Shown here: piece after piece, positions 29,179-37,304 of the stretch
How the letters are laid out: each line of letters begins with the position of its first letter
Position numbering within the stretch: position 1 is the stretch's first letter
From: Acidobacteriota bacterium
GTDB taxonomy: Bacteria; Actinomycetota; Thermoleophilia; Gaiellales; Gaiellaceae
Direction of reading: 5' to 3'
Length of the DNA stretch: 46,822 nt
Assembly (NCBI GenBank): GCA_028876365.1
Contig: JAGWRZ010000026.1
Coordinates: 1 to 46,822 of the forward strand
The notes under the pieces: model-generated
The model's database searches: none
What the model was told of the DNA's origin: nothing
The model's input: only the letters and a program-made list of their open reading frames with translations
Program-made: the position numbers and the translations under genes

Positions 29179-29277
29179 CTAGCCCGGGCCCCAGGGGAAC
29201 TCGCCCGCAACCGCGGCGAGCGCGGCCAGTAGCGCCAGGATCAAGAAGAGCTTGATCGCGAAGCTGCTCCGCAGCAT
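29179..29277 (-). CDS. 32-aa signal-peptide-like microprotein
   Basis: gagaggaggaggacATG: strong RBS; MLRSSFAIKLFLILALLAALAAVAGEFPWGPG: positive N-terminus, hydrophobic core, AVA|GEFPWGPG possible signal peptidase site. The ORF track reports only longer versions of this frame. Confidence 0.6.
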   Translation of the reverse strand: MLRSSFAIKLFLILALLAALAAVAGEFPWGPG

Positions 29278-29356
29278 GTCCTCCTCCTCTCGGTATGAGT
29301 TGGGTCTGACAAGGGACAGCGGAGAGAATGAAGCCTGGGCAAGACGGACAGGCCCA

Positions 29357-29385
29357 TTGACGACCGGCCCGGGACCGGCCAAAAT
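29357..29385 (+). promoter_or_regulatory. Promoter of the XRE-TPR gene, predicted leaderless
   Basis: TTGACG (29357-29362), 17-bp spacer, CAAAAT (29380-29385), then 6 nt to the ATG at 29392; spacer contains GACCGGCC twice. Confidence 0.55.
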
Positions 29386-29391
29386 CGGTCA

Positions 29392-30702
29392 ATGCCGCCG
29401 GAAACCCCGTCGCCTGCGGGCGAGACGATCGGGCAACGGCTCAAGCGACTGCGGCTGGAACGAGGGCTGTCCCAGCGCGAGCTCGCCGCTCCGGGGGTCT
29501 CCTACGCCTATATCTCGCGGATCGAGGCGGGCACCCGGCAGCCCTCGGTCAAGGCGCTGCGAAAGCTCGCCGGCAAGCTCGGCGTCACCGCCGATTACCT
29601 CGAGAGCGGGTCAGAGCTCGACGCCGAGAGCGCGCGGGAGCTCCGCCTCGCCGACCTCGAGCTGGCCATCCGGCTCGGGGACGCAGACGGATCCGAGCCC
29701 GCCCTGAAGCAGATTCTCGCCGATGCAGAGGCCGCGGCCGACGCGCCGTCGGCGTTCCGCGCACGCGTCGCGCTGGCGGCCGTGCGCGAGGAGCAGAATG
29801 ACCTCGCTGCCGCTATCGAGCTTCTCGAGGCTGCCGTCGGGCAGGAGTTCGTCCAGCCGACGGAACACGTCGACGTGTTCTCGCAGCTCGGACGCGCGTA
29901 TTCGGCGGTCGGCCGGACAGCGCAAGCGGTCGAGCTATTCGAGATGTGTCTCGACGCGTCCACGAACAGCCCGTCCGCGGAGGCGCGGTTTGCGCTGATG
30001 CTGAGTTATGCGCTCACCGACGCCGGTGAGGTTGCCCGCGCTGAGGACGTCGTTCGGGATGCCCTTGCGCACGTCGGAGACACGGATGATCCGTACATGC
30101 GAGTGCGCCTGTACTGGTCCATGGCGCGAGTTGCGGATGCCGAGGGACGGCCGTCGCTCGCTCTGGCGAACATTCGCAAGGCGATTGCATTGCTGGAGAT
30201 GACCGAGGACGCTCTCAATCTCGGCCGCGCGCACTCCGTCGCTGCGCGACTCCTCGTCGAGCGCGGCAAGGGACCGGAGGCCACCGAGCATCTCGATCGC
30301 GCCGAGCGACTTCTCGGCGTCTCGCCTTCGCCCACCGACATCGTCGAGCTGAAGATCCAGCGCTCGCGGATCGCCCGTCTCGATGGCGATACCGAGGGCG
30401 CGATCCTGTTCGCGCGCCAAGCGCTCGCGATCGAGTCGATGCCGGCCGACCGCGGCTATGCCTTGGCGGTTCTCGCAGACGGCCTCGCGCTCAAGGGCGA
30501 GGCGGCGGAGGCGGATGCCGCATACAGAGAGGCGGTCGAGATCCTCGAGGCGGAGGGCCGTTTCCGTCCCGCCGCGAACACCGCCCGCTCGTGGGGGAAC
30601 ATGCTCCGTGCAGGCGGTGACGAAGCGCGGGCTCTCGATGCGCTCGACCGCGCCGCCGAGCTCGGCATGCGCGCTGCGCCGCAGCACACCCGCAACGGGT
30701 GA
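29392..30702 (+). CDS. XRE-family HTH regulator with C-terminal TPR-like repeats
   Basis: ETIGQRLKRLRLERGLSQRELAAPGVSYAYISRIEAGTRQPSVKALRKLAGKLGV HTH; about 350 aa of helical TPR-like repeats (e.g. VDVFSQLGRAYSAVGRTAQAVELFEMCLD). Confidence 0.92.
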   Translation: MPPETPSPAGETIGQRLKRLRLERGLSQRELAAPGVSYAYISRIEAGTRQPSVKALRKLAGKLGVTADYLESGSELDAESARELRLADLELAIRLGDADGSEPALKQILADAEAAADAPSAFRARVALAAVREEQNDLAAAIELLEAAVGQEFVQPTEHVDVFSQLGRAYSAVGRTAQAVELFEMCLDASTNSPSAEARFALMLSYALTDAGEVARAEDVVRDALAHVGDTDDPYMRVRLYWSMARVADAEGRPSLALANIRKAIALLEMTEDALNLGRAHSVAARLLVERGKGPEATEHLDRAERLLGVSPSPTDIVELKIQRSRIARLDGDTEGAILFARQALAIESMPADRGYALAVLADGLALKGEAAEADAAYREAVEILEAEGRFRPAANTARSWGNMLRAGGDEARALDALDRAAELGMRAAPQHTRNG

Positions 30703-31559
30703 GCGTCGAGCTCGCGGTCACCCCGCGCGGCCCGTTCTCGCTCGCGCTCTCCGCGCGCCACGCGAGCGACGCGACGAGGACGTTCCGCGACGGCGTCTTC
30801 ACGCAGGCGCTGGCGGTCGGCGACGGGATCGAGCTTGCGCGCGCCCGGCAGTCGCCTTCTGGCATCGTCACGATCCGGTCCGAGTCCGAGACGGGGGCCG
30901 AGCGCCTGCGCTGGCTCCTCGCCCTCGACGACGACCACTCCGAGTTTCTCGCGCGCGTCCGCCGAGACCCAATGCTCGGACGCGCGTCCCGCGAGCTGCG
31001 CGGACTGCGGCCCATACGCGTGTCGAGCGTCGCCCAATCTCTCCTGCGCGCATTTTGCGGCCAGCTGATCGAGGCGAGGCGCGCGCGGCGCACGGAGCAG
31101 ACGATCATCCGCGCGCTCTGCCCGGCAGGGCCCGAGCGCCTGCACGCAGCACCGACGGTCTCCGATCTCGCATCGCTCGCACCGTCGCGGCTGCGGAGCC
31201 ACGGCCTGCACGCACGGCGTGCGGCCGCACTCGTCCGGCTATGCCGATCGATCGACCTCGAGCGGCTGCACGAGCATCCGACCGAGGCGATCGTGCGACG
31301 GCTCGTGCGCGAGCGCGGCCTCGGACCGTGGTCGGTCGGGGTCGTCTGCCTCGAAGGGCTCGGGCGCTGGGATCACGGGCTCGTCGGCGACCTCGGCCTC
31401 GTCAAGCTCCTCCGCACCCTGCGCGGGCGCGAGGTCGAAGGGTGGGAGACGGCCGAGCTGCTCGAGCCCTATGGCGAGTTCTCCGGTATCGCAAGCGTGT
31501 ATCTGCTCGCCGGGCTCGGCCGCGGGCTGCTCCCGCTCGACGCCGCCGCCGCGGCGTAG
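30699..31559 (+). CDS. HhH-GPD DNA glycosylase (AlkA/3-methyladenine glycosylase-like)
   Basis: SVAQSLLRAFCGQLIEARRARRTEQTIIRAL ... LVRERGLGPWSVGVVCLEGLGRWDHGLVGDLGLVKLL: HhH and GPD Asp region; GTG start overlapping the XRE stop. Confidence 0.8.
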   Translation: MSVELAVTPRGPFSLALSARHASDATRTFRDGVFTQALAVGDGIELARARQSPSGIVTIRSESETGAERLRWLLALDDDHSEFLARVRRDPMLGRASRELRGLRPIRVSSVAQSLLRAFCGQLIEARRARRTEQTIIRALCPAGPERLHAAPTVSDLASLAPSRLRSHGLHARRAAALVRLCRSIDLERLHEHPTEAIVRRLVRERGLGPWSVGVVCLEGLGRWDHGLVGDLGLVKLLRTLRGREVEGWETAELLEPYGEFSGIASVYLLAGLGRGLLPLDAAAAA

Positions 31560-31574
31560 GCAGACTCAGCGGCC

Positions 31575-32372
31575 ATGATCGCGATCCTCGGGTGCGGTCG
31601 CATCGGCGAGGCCCTGCTCGTCGGCCTCCTCGACGCAGGCTGGACGGACATCGTCGTCACGACGAAGTCGGAGGCGCACGCGGCCGAGCTTCGCGAGCGA
31701 CACGGCATCGACGCCTCGACCGACAATGCCGCCGCCGTCGCCAAGGCGAGCCTCGTCGTCGTCGCCGTGAAACCGCAGGACATCGACGCGCTCCTCGCGG
31801 AGGTCGGGCCGCTCCTCACGCGCGAGCAGACGGTGCTGTCGATCGCCGCGGCGATCCCGACCGCGCAGATCGAGGCGCGCGTCGCCGACGGCGTCCCCGT
31901 CGTGCGCGCGATGCCGAACGCCCCGTCGACCGTGCACGAGGGGATGGCCGGGATCTGCGCCGGCGCGCATGCGGGCGAGGAGAGCCTCGCGCTCGCCGAG
32001 GACGCTCTCGCGCACCTCGGCCGCGTCGTCCGTGTGCCCGAGTCGGCGATGGATGCGGTGACCGCGCTGTCCGGATCGGGCCCGGCGTACTTCGCGCTCC
32101 TCGCCGAGGCGATGATCGAGGCCGGCATCCTGCTCGGCGTCTCCCGGGAGATCTCGACGACGCTCGTCGTGCAGACGATGCTCGGAACGGCGAAGCAGCT
32201 GCGTGACCGCGGCATGCATCCGGTCGAGCTGCGCGAGTCGGTCACATCTCCCGGCGGGACGACGATCGCCGCCATCCGAGAGCTCGAACAGGCGGGAGTC
32301 CGCGCCGCGCTCCTCAACGCGGTTCAGGCAGCGATGACGCGTGCACGGGAGCTGGCGAGCGCGCATGAATGA
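31575..32372 (+). CDS. proC: Pyrroline-5-carboxylate reductase
   Basis: MIAILGCGRIGEALLVGLL ... VRAMPNAPSTVHEGMAGIC ... ALSGSGPAYFALLAEAMIEAGILLG ... TSPGGTTIAAIRELEQAGVRAALLNAV. Confidence 0.95.
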   Translation: MIAILGCGRIGEALLVGLLDAGWTDIVVTTKSEAHAAELRERHGIDASTDNAAAVAKASLVVVAVKPQDIDALLAEVGPLLTREQTVLSIAAAIPTAQIEARVADGVPVVRAMPNAPSTVHEGMAGICAGAHAGEESLALAEDALAHLGRVVRVPESAMDAVTALSGSGPAYFALLAEAMIEAGILLGVSREISTTLVVQTMLGTAKQLRDRGMHPVELRESVTSPGGTTIAAIRELEQAGVRAALLNAVQAAMTRARELASAHE

Positions 32373-33042
32373 GATCGAGATCGTCGTCGACGAGAACCCC
32401 GCCGCAGTCGTGGCCGGGATGCTCGCGGCGGCGGCGCGGGACGGCGGTCACGTCGTCCTCACCGGCGGCTCGACGCCCGCGGTCGCGTACGCGCTCGCGG
32501 CGGAGCGCGAGCCGGACTGGAGCAGGACGGAGCTGTGGTGGGGCGACGAGCGGTGCGTCGCGCCGGAGCACGAATGGTCGAACTACGGGATGGCGAAGCG
32601 GACGCTGCTCGACAACGTCGCCGTGCAGCCGGCGGCGGTCCACCGGATGAAGGGCGAGCTCGGCCGCGACGCCGGCGCAGGCGATTACGACAGAGAGCTC
32701 GGCGGCCTCGCCCGCTTCGACTTTCTGCTCCTCGGGCTCGGCCCGGACGGCCACATCGCCTCGCTCTATCCCGACCAGCCGACGCTCGACGAGAGCGAGC
32801 GCCGCGTCCTCGGCGCGGAGGCGCATCTCGAGCCGTTCGTCGACCGGATCACGTTGACGCTGCCGATGCTGCGCGCCGCGCGCGCGATCGTGTTCCTCGT
32901 CGCCGGCGCGGACAAGGCGGACGCGTGCGCGCGTGCGTTCGCCGGCCCCCCGGCGCGCTCGACGCCCGGAAGCCTCGTCCGCGCCGTCAGCGGGACGACG
33001 ACGGCCGTGCTCGACCCGGCCGCGGCTGCCCAGGTGCCCTAG
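32365..33042 (+). CDS. pgl: 6-phosphogluconolactonase
   Basis: HVVLTGGSTPAVAYALA...WWGDERCVAPEHEWSNYGMAKRTLLD...FDFLLLGLGPDGHIASLYPDQ. Confidence 0.94.
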   Translation: MNEIEIVVDENPAAVVAGMLAAAARDGGHVVLTGGSTPAVAYALAAEREPDWSRTELWWGDERCVAPEHEWSNYGMAKRTLLDNVAVQPAAVHRMKGELGRDAGAGDYDRELGGLARFDFLLLGLGPDGHIASLYPDQPTLDESERRVLGAEAHLEPFVDRITLTLPMLRAARAIVFLVAGADKADACARAFAGPPARSTPGSLVRAVSGTTTAVLDPAAAAQVP

Positions 33043-33731
33043 CGGGGACAGTCCCCATCACGAGACCGCGTGGGTGCGGTGACACCGTCGTTACACGGCG
33101 GTGGTAAGAGCTCCGACTCGGGCAGCTCGACCGCCATGTCGCGCCGCGCCGCCAGGATCTGGAGGACGAGGACCGTGTCGGCGACGCGACAGTCCTCGAG
33201 GAACTCGTCGCGCCGCTCGAACGACTCGAGCACGCTCGACACGTCGGCCGCATATTCGTTGCGGTCGAGCCCGGCGATCATGAGCAGCGCGTCGGCGACG
33301 TCGCGCGGAAAGTCCTCTCGCTCGACGAGCGCCTCCGCGGCGATGCGGGCGTCGACGTCGCGGCCGAGCACGAGGAAGGCGAGGACGGCCGCGTACGCGC
33401 CGATCGCCGATGCCGACTCGGCGGCGCCCGCGTCGAGCGCCCAGCGCGCGGCGTCCGACGCGTCGTCGCCGGCAAGGAGCAAGGCCTTCATCGCCGCGAT
33501 CGGCCGACCCCACGAGCCGGGCGGCGCGCCGGCGTCCCAGCTCTCGCGGTAGCGCTCCGCCGCGCGGCGCAGCCAGCCGCCCGCCTCGTCGCGCCGCCCG
33601 TCCATCAGCAGGCACACCCCCGCCGCCCACGCGGCGTTCCCGAGCTGCGTCAGCTGGCGCTGGTCGAGCTCGCGACTCTCGCCGCTCCGGTACCGCGCCT
33701 GCGCGTCCGCGGCCCGCTCCCTCCAGGTCAT
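33039..33731 (-). CDS. Hypothetical protein, helical/TPR-like; C-terminus encoded by the palindromic repeat
   Basis: 230 aa; ELDQRQLTQLGNAAWAAGVCLLMDGRRDEAGGWLRRAAERYRESWD; ends TRSRDGDCPR from the repeat at 33043-33067. Confidence 0.7.
   Translation of the reverse strand: MTWRERAADAQARYRSGESRELDQRQLTQLGNAAWAAGVCLLMDGRRDEAGGWLRRAAERYRESWDAGAPPGSWGRPIAAMKALLLAGDDASDAARWALDAGAAESASAIGAYAAVLAFLVLGRDVDARIAAEALVEREDFPRDVADALLMIAGLDRNEYAADVSSVLESFERRDEFLEDCRVADTVLVLQILAARRDMAVELPESELLPPPCNDGVTAPTRSRDGDCPR
33043..33067. repeat. Second, partial copy of the palindromic repeat end
   Basis: cggggacagtccccatcacgagacc matches the left arm at 14227-14246 and the reverse complement of the right end of the 14223-14365 element (extending into gagacc, one mismatch). 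Confidence 0.75.
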
Positions 33732-33751
33732 CCCGGCAGTCTACGAGCGTG

Positions 33752-33769
33752 TGATTGACTAGTCAGTCA
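33752..33769. promoter_or_regulatory. TetR-type FadR-like operator upstream of beta-oxidation genes
   Basis: TGATTGACT|AGTCAGTCA: 18-bp palindrome, one mismatched pair, overlapping the thiolase ATG. Confidence 0.6.
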
Positions 33770-34947
33770 TGCGCGAGGCGCGCGAGGTCTTCTTCGTCGA
33801 CGGCGTGCGCACGCCGTTCGGAAAAGCCGGCCCGAAGGGCCAATTCTGGCGAACGCGCGCCGACGACATGGCGGTGAAGGCCGTGCGCGAGCTCCTGCGC
33901 CGGAACCCGGAGATCCCCGCCGAGCGCATCGGCGAGGTCGTCTTCGCCGCCACCGCGCAGGTCGGCGACCAGGGCCTGACGCTCGGCCGCGACGTCGCGC
34001 TCCTCGCCGGCATCCCCGACACGGTCCCGGGCTTCGCCGTCGACCGCATGTGCGCCGGCGCGCTCACCGCCGTCACCGCCGCCGCGGGGGAGATCGCCCT
34101 CGGCGCGGCCGACGTCGCGCTCGCCGGAGGCGTCGAGCACATGGGCCACCACCCGATGGGCGCCGACGTCGAGCTCAATCCGCGCTTCGTCTCCGAGCGG
34201 CTCATCGACGAGTCGGCGGCGGTGATGGGCAAGACGGCGGAGAACCTCCACGACCGCTTCCCCGCGATCACACGCGAGCGCGCGGACGCGTTCGCGCTCG
34301 CGTCGCAGCAGAAGGCGACGGCGGCATGGGCGAACGGCGTCATGCGCGAGACCGTCGTCCCCATGGCCGTCTTCACCGACGACGGGTGGAGACTCGCCGA
34401 GAGCGACGAGTTCCTGCGGCCCGACACGAGCCTGGAGGGCCTCGCCGCGCTCGCGCCGGCGTTCCGCGCGGGCGGGCGCGTCACCGCCGGCAACTCCGCG
34501 GGGCTGACAGACGGCGCCACCGCCGCGTTCCTCGCCGCCGAGGACACCGTCGCCGAGCTCGGTCTCTCGCCGAAGCTCCGCCTCGTCGCCTACGCGTACA
34601 CGGGCGTCGAGCCGCACCTGATGGGGATCGGCCCGGTGCCGGCGACGAGACGCGTCCTCTCGCAGGCGGGGATCGAACTCGACGACGTCGACCTGTTCGA
34701 GCTGAACGAGCCGTTCGCCGCGCAGGTGCTCACCTGGTGCGACGAGCTCGGCGTCGCGGAGGACGATCACCGCCTCAACCCGTACGGAGGCGCGATCGCA
34801 TGCGGGCATCCGCTCGCGGCGACCGGCGTCCGCCTGGTCGCGCAGCTCGCATACGGCCTGCGAGAGCGCCGCGGACGATACGGCCTCACCGCGCTCTGCA
34901 TCGGCATGGGGATGGGCGCCGCGATCCTGTGGGAGAACGTTGGCTGA
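33769..34947 (+). CDS. Thiolase (acetyl-CoA C-acyltransferase, FadA-like)
   Basis: VFFVDGVRTPFGKAGPKG, VDRMCAGALTAVTAAAGEIALG, NEPFAAQ, CGHPLAATGVRLVAQL, ALCIGMGMGAAILWE. Confidence 0.94.
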   Translation: MREAREVFFVDGVRTPFGKAGPKGQFWRTRADDMAVKAVRELLRRNPEIPAERIGEVVFAATAQVGDQGLTLGRDVALLAGIPDTVPGFAVDRMCAGALTAVTAAAGEIALGAADVALAGGVEHMGHHPMGADVELNPRFVSERLIDESAAVMGKTAENLHDRFPAITRERADAFALASQQKATAAWANGVMRETVVPMAVFTDDGWRLAESDEFLRPDTSLEGLAALAPAFRAGGRVTAGNSAGLTDGATAAFLAAEDTVAELGLSPKLRLVAYAYTGVEPHLMGIGPVPATRRVLSQAGIELDDVDLFELNEPFAAQVLTWCDELGVAEDDHRLNPYGGAIACGHPLAATGVRLVAQLAYGLRERRGRYGLTALCIGMGMGAAILWENVG

Positions 34948-36751
34948 CACCAGGTTCACGCTCAACCGCGCCGGTTCGGTCGCGCTCGTCACGATCGACA
35001 ACGGCGAGGATCACCGCGTCCCGACGACGCTCGGCCGGTCCGCGTTCGCGTCGGCGGTGGCGGTGATGGACGAGCTCGAGCGCGGCGAGTGGTCTGCGGC
35101 CGTCTTCACCGGCAAGCCGTTCGTCTTCTGCGTCGGAGCCGACATCGACGAGCTCGGGCGAATCGATGACCCGCGGGAGGGAATCCGCGCCGGCCATGGC
35201 CTCTTCACGCGGATCCGCGCGCTCCCGTTCCCCACCGTCGCCGCGATCAACGGCGCCTGCCTCGGAGGCGGCCTCGAGCTCGCACTGCACTGCACGGCCC
35301 GCACGATCTCCTCCGACGTGCGCCACGTCGGCTTCCCCGAGGTCGCGCTCTCGATCATCCCCGGCTGGGGCGGGACGCAGCTCCTGCCCCGCCTCGTCGG
35401 CCCGGAGAGGGCGGCCCGCGTCATCGTCCTCAACCCCCTTCGGCAGAACAGGTTGCTCAAGGCAGCGGAGGCGGTCGAGCTCGGGATCGCCGACGCGCTT
35501 CTCTCCCCGGTCGAGTTCGTCGACGAGTCGATCACGTTCGCGCGGTCGCTCTCGCTCGACCGCCCCGCGCCCGACTGGTCCGACCTCGAGACCGTCGTCC
35601 GTAAGACGCGCGCGAAGATCGACGACGCCGTGCACGGCGCGACGCGTGCGCCGTACGTGGCGCTCGAGCTCATCGCCGCCGCGCGCGACTCGTCGCTCGA
35701 GGAGGGCTACGCGGCCGAGGAGGATGCGATGGCGGAGCTCCTGAGAAGCCCGCAGGCGCAGGCGGCCGCGTATTCGTTCACCGTCGTCGAGCGGCGGTCG
35801 AAGCGGCCGCCGAACCTCCCGGAGGCGAGGCCGCGCGCGATCGGCAAGGTCGGGATCGTCGGCGCCGGCCTGATGGCGACCCAGCTCGCGACGCTCTTCC
35901 TCGAGCGCCTCGAGGTCCCGGTCGTCCTCCGCGACGTCGACCAGATGCGCGTCGACGACGCGCTCGCCTCCATCCGCGCGAGCGTGAAGCCGTTCCTCGC
36001 GTCCATCGTCGAGGGCGGCACCGGTTGGGAGAGGTTCGCCGGTTGCGACCTCGTGCTCGAGGCGGTGTTCGAGGAGATGGAGGTCAAGCGCGAGGTGCTC
36101 GCAACGGTCCGCGAGATCGCGCCCGGCGCGATCCTCGCGACGAACACGTCCTCGCTCTCCGTCGAGGCGATGGGCGCCGACGTCGGCCTGCACTTCTTCA
36201 ACCCCGTCGCCGTCATGCCGCTCGTCGAGATCGTGCGGACACCCCGGACGACCGACGAGCAGCTCGCGACCGCGTGGGAGGTCGTCAAGAATCTGCGCAA
36301 GCGCGGCGTCCTCGTCGGCGACGCTCCCGGCTTCGTCGTCAACCGGCTCCTGACGCGCATGACGACGGCGCTGATGGGGAGCTCGGCCGCGGACGCGGAC
36401 GAGGCGATCCTCTCCCTCGGGATGCCGATGGCGCCCTCCGTCCTGCGCGAGATGGTCGGCCCGGCGGTCGCCCAGCACGTGCTCGAGACGATGCATCGCG
36501 CCTGGCCCGACCGCTTCCCGCTCGAGCCTCCCGCCGGCCGGGAGGAGCGAGGCGTCGAGGAGATCCGGGAGGACGCGCTCGCCGCCGTCGCGGACGAGGT
36601 GCGGCACATGCTCGCCGACGGCGTCGTCGCCGATCCGGCCGACGTCGACGCCTGCCTCATCCTCGGTGCGGGTTGGCCACTCTTTCTCGGCGGCGCCGTC
36701 ACGCGGCCTACACTCGTGGCCGATGCGGATGTCGTGGCGGAAGCTCGCTGA
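34940..36751 (+). CDS. Enoyl-CoA hydratase/3-hydroxyacyl-CoA dehydrogenase fusion (FadB/FadJ-like)
   Basis: TTG start; crotonase AAINGACLGGGLELALHC...GFPEVALSIIPGWGGTQLLPRLVG; NAD-binding KVGIVGAGLMATQLATLFLE; HFFNPVAVMPLVEIVR. Confidence 0.94.
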   Translation: MADTRFTLNRAGSVALVTIDNGEDHRVPTTLGRSAFASAVAVMDELERGEWSAAVFTGKPFVFCVGADIDELGRIDDPREGIRAGHGLFTRIRALPFPTVAAINGACLGGGLELALHCTARTISSDVRHVGFPEVALSIIPGWGGTQLLPRLVGPERAARVIVLNPLRQNRLLKAAEAVELGIADALLSPVEFVDESITFARSLSLDRPAPDWSDLETVVRKTRAKIDDAVHGATRAPYVALELIAAARDSSLEEGYAAEEDAMAELLRSPQAQAAAYSFTVVERRSKRPPNLPEARPRAIGKVGIVGAGLMATQLATLFLERLEVPVVLRDVDQMRVDDALASIRASVKPFLASIVEGGTGWERFAGCDLVLEAVFEEMEVKREVLATVREIAPGAILATNTSSLSVEAMGADVGLHFFNPVAVMPLVEIVRTPRTTDEQLATAWEVVKNLRKRGVLVGDAPGFVVNRLLTRMTTALMGSSAADADEAILSLGMPMAPSVLREMVGPAVAQHVLETMHRAWPDRFPLEPPAGREERGVEEIREDALAAVADEVRHMLADGVVADPADVDACLILGAGWPLFLGGAVTRPTLVADADVVAEAR

Positions 36752-37295
36752 CTGGGTCGTCACGATCGGGCTCGCGGTCGGCTTCGTCCTCGTCTTCGAG
36801 GCGGAGATCGCGAAGCCGTACCGCATCCCCTCGTCGTCGATGGAGCCGACGCTGCACTGTGCGCGGCCCGGGCCCTGGTGCCTCGGCGGGTCGAACGACC
36901 GCGTGCTCGTCAACCGGCTCGCCTACGACTTCGGAAGCCCGCAGCGCGGGCAGATCGTCGTCTTCACGACGCCGCCCGCCGCGGCGAGATGCGCTCCCGG
37001 CGACGGCGGCTCGACCTTCGTCAAGCGGCTGATCGGCCTTCCCGGCGACACCGTGACAGAGCGCGACGGCTTCGTCTCCGTCGACGGAAAGCCGCTGCAC
37101 GAGGGCTACGTCGACCCCGCTCTTCGCGACCACGGATCCGGGACATGGCACGTGCCGGCGGGCGGCTACTTCTTCATGGGCGACGACCGGATCCACTCCT
37201 GCGACTCGCGCGTCTGGGGAACCGTCCCGCGCCACGACCTCATCGGGCCGGTGCTCCTGACGTACTGGCCGCCGGACCGGATCTCCCTCCACTAG
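36723..37295 (+). CDS. lepB: Signal peptidase I
   Basis: AKPYRIPSSSMEPTL (catalytic Ser), GSTFVKRLIGLPGDTV (catalytic Lys), FMGDDRIHSCDSRVWG. Confidence 0.94.
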   Translation: MRMSWRKLADWVVTIGLAVGFVLVFEAEIAKPYRIPSSSMEPTLHCARPGPWCLGGSNDRVLVNRLAYDFGSPQRGQIVVFTTPPAAARCAPGDGGSTFVKRLIGLPGDTVTERDGFVSVDGKPLHEGYVDPALRDHGSGTWHVPAGGYFFMGDDRIHSCDSRVWGTVPRHDLIGPVLLTYWPPDRISLH

Positions 37296-37304
37296 GCTCG
37301 ACCC

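Noticed and set aside
29241-29444. Longer alternative reverse ORFs over the microprotein locus (29241..29444, 29162..29392, and upstream extension of 29179..29382)
   Set aside because: They run through the XRE promoter and lack an RBS; only the 29277 ATG has AGGAGG at correct spacing and a signal-peptide-like product.
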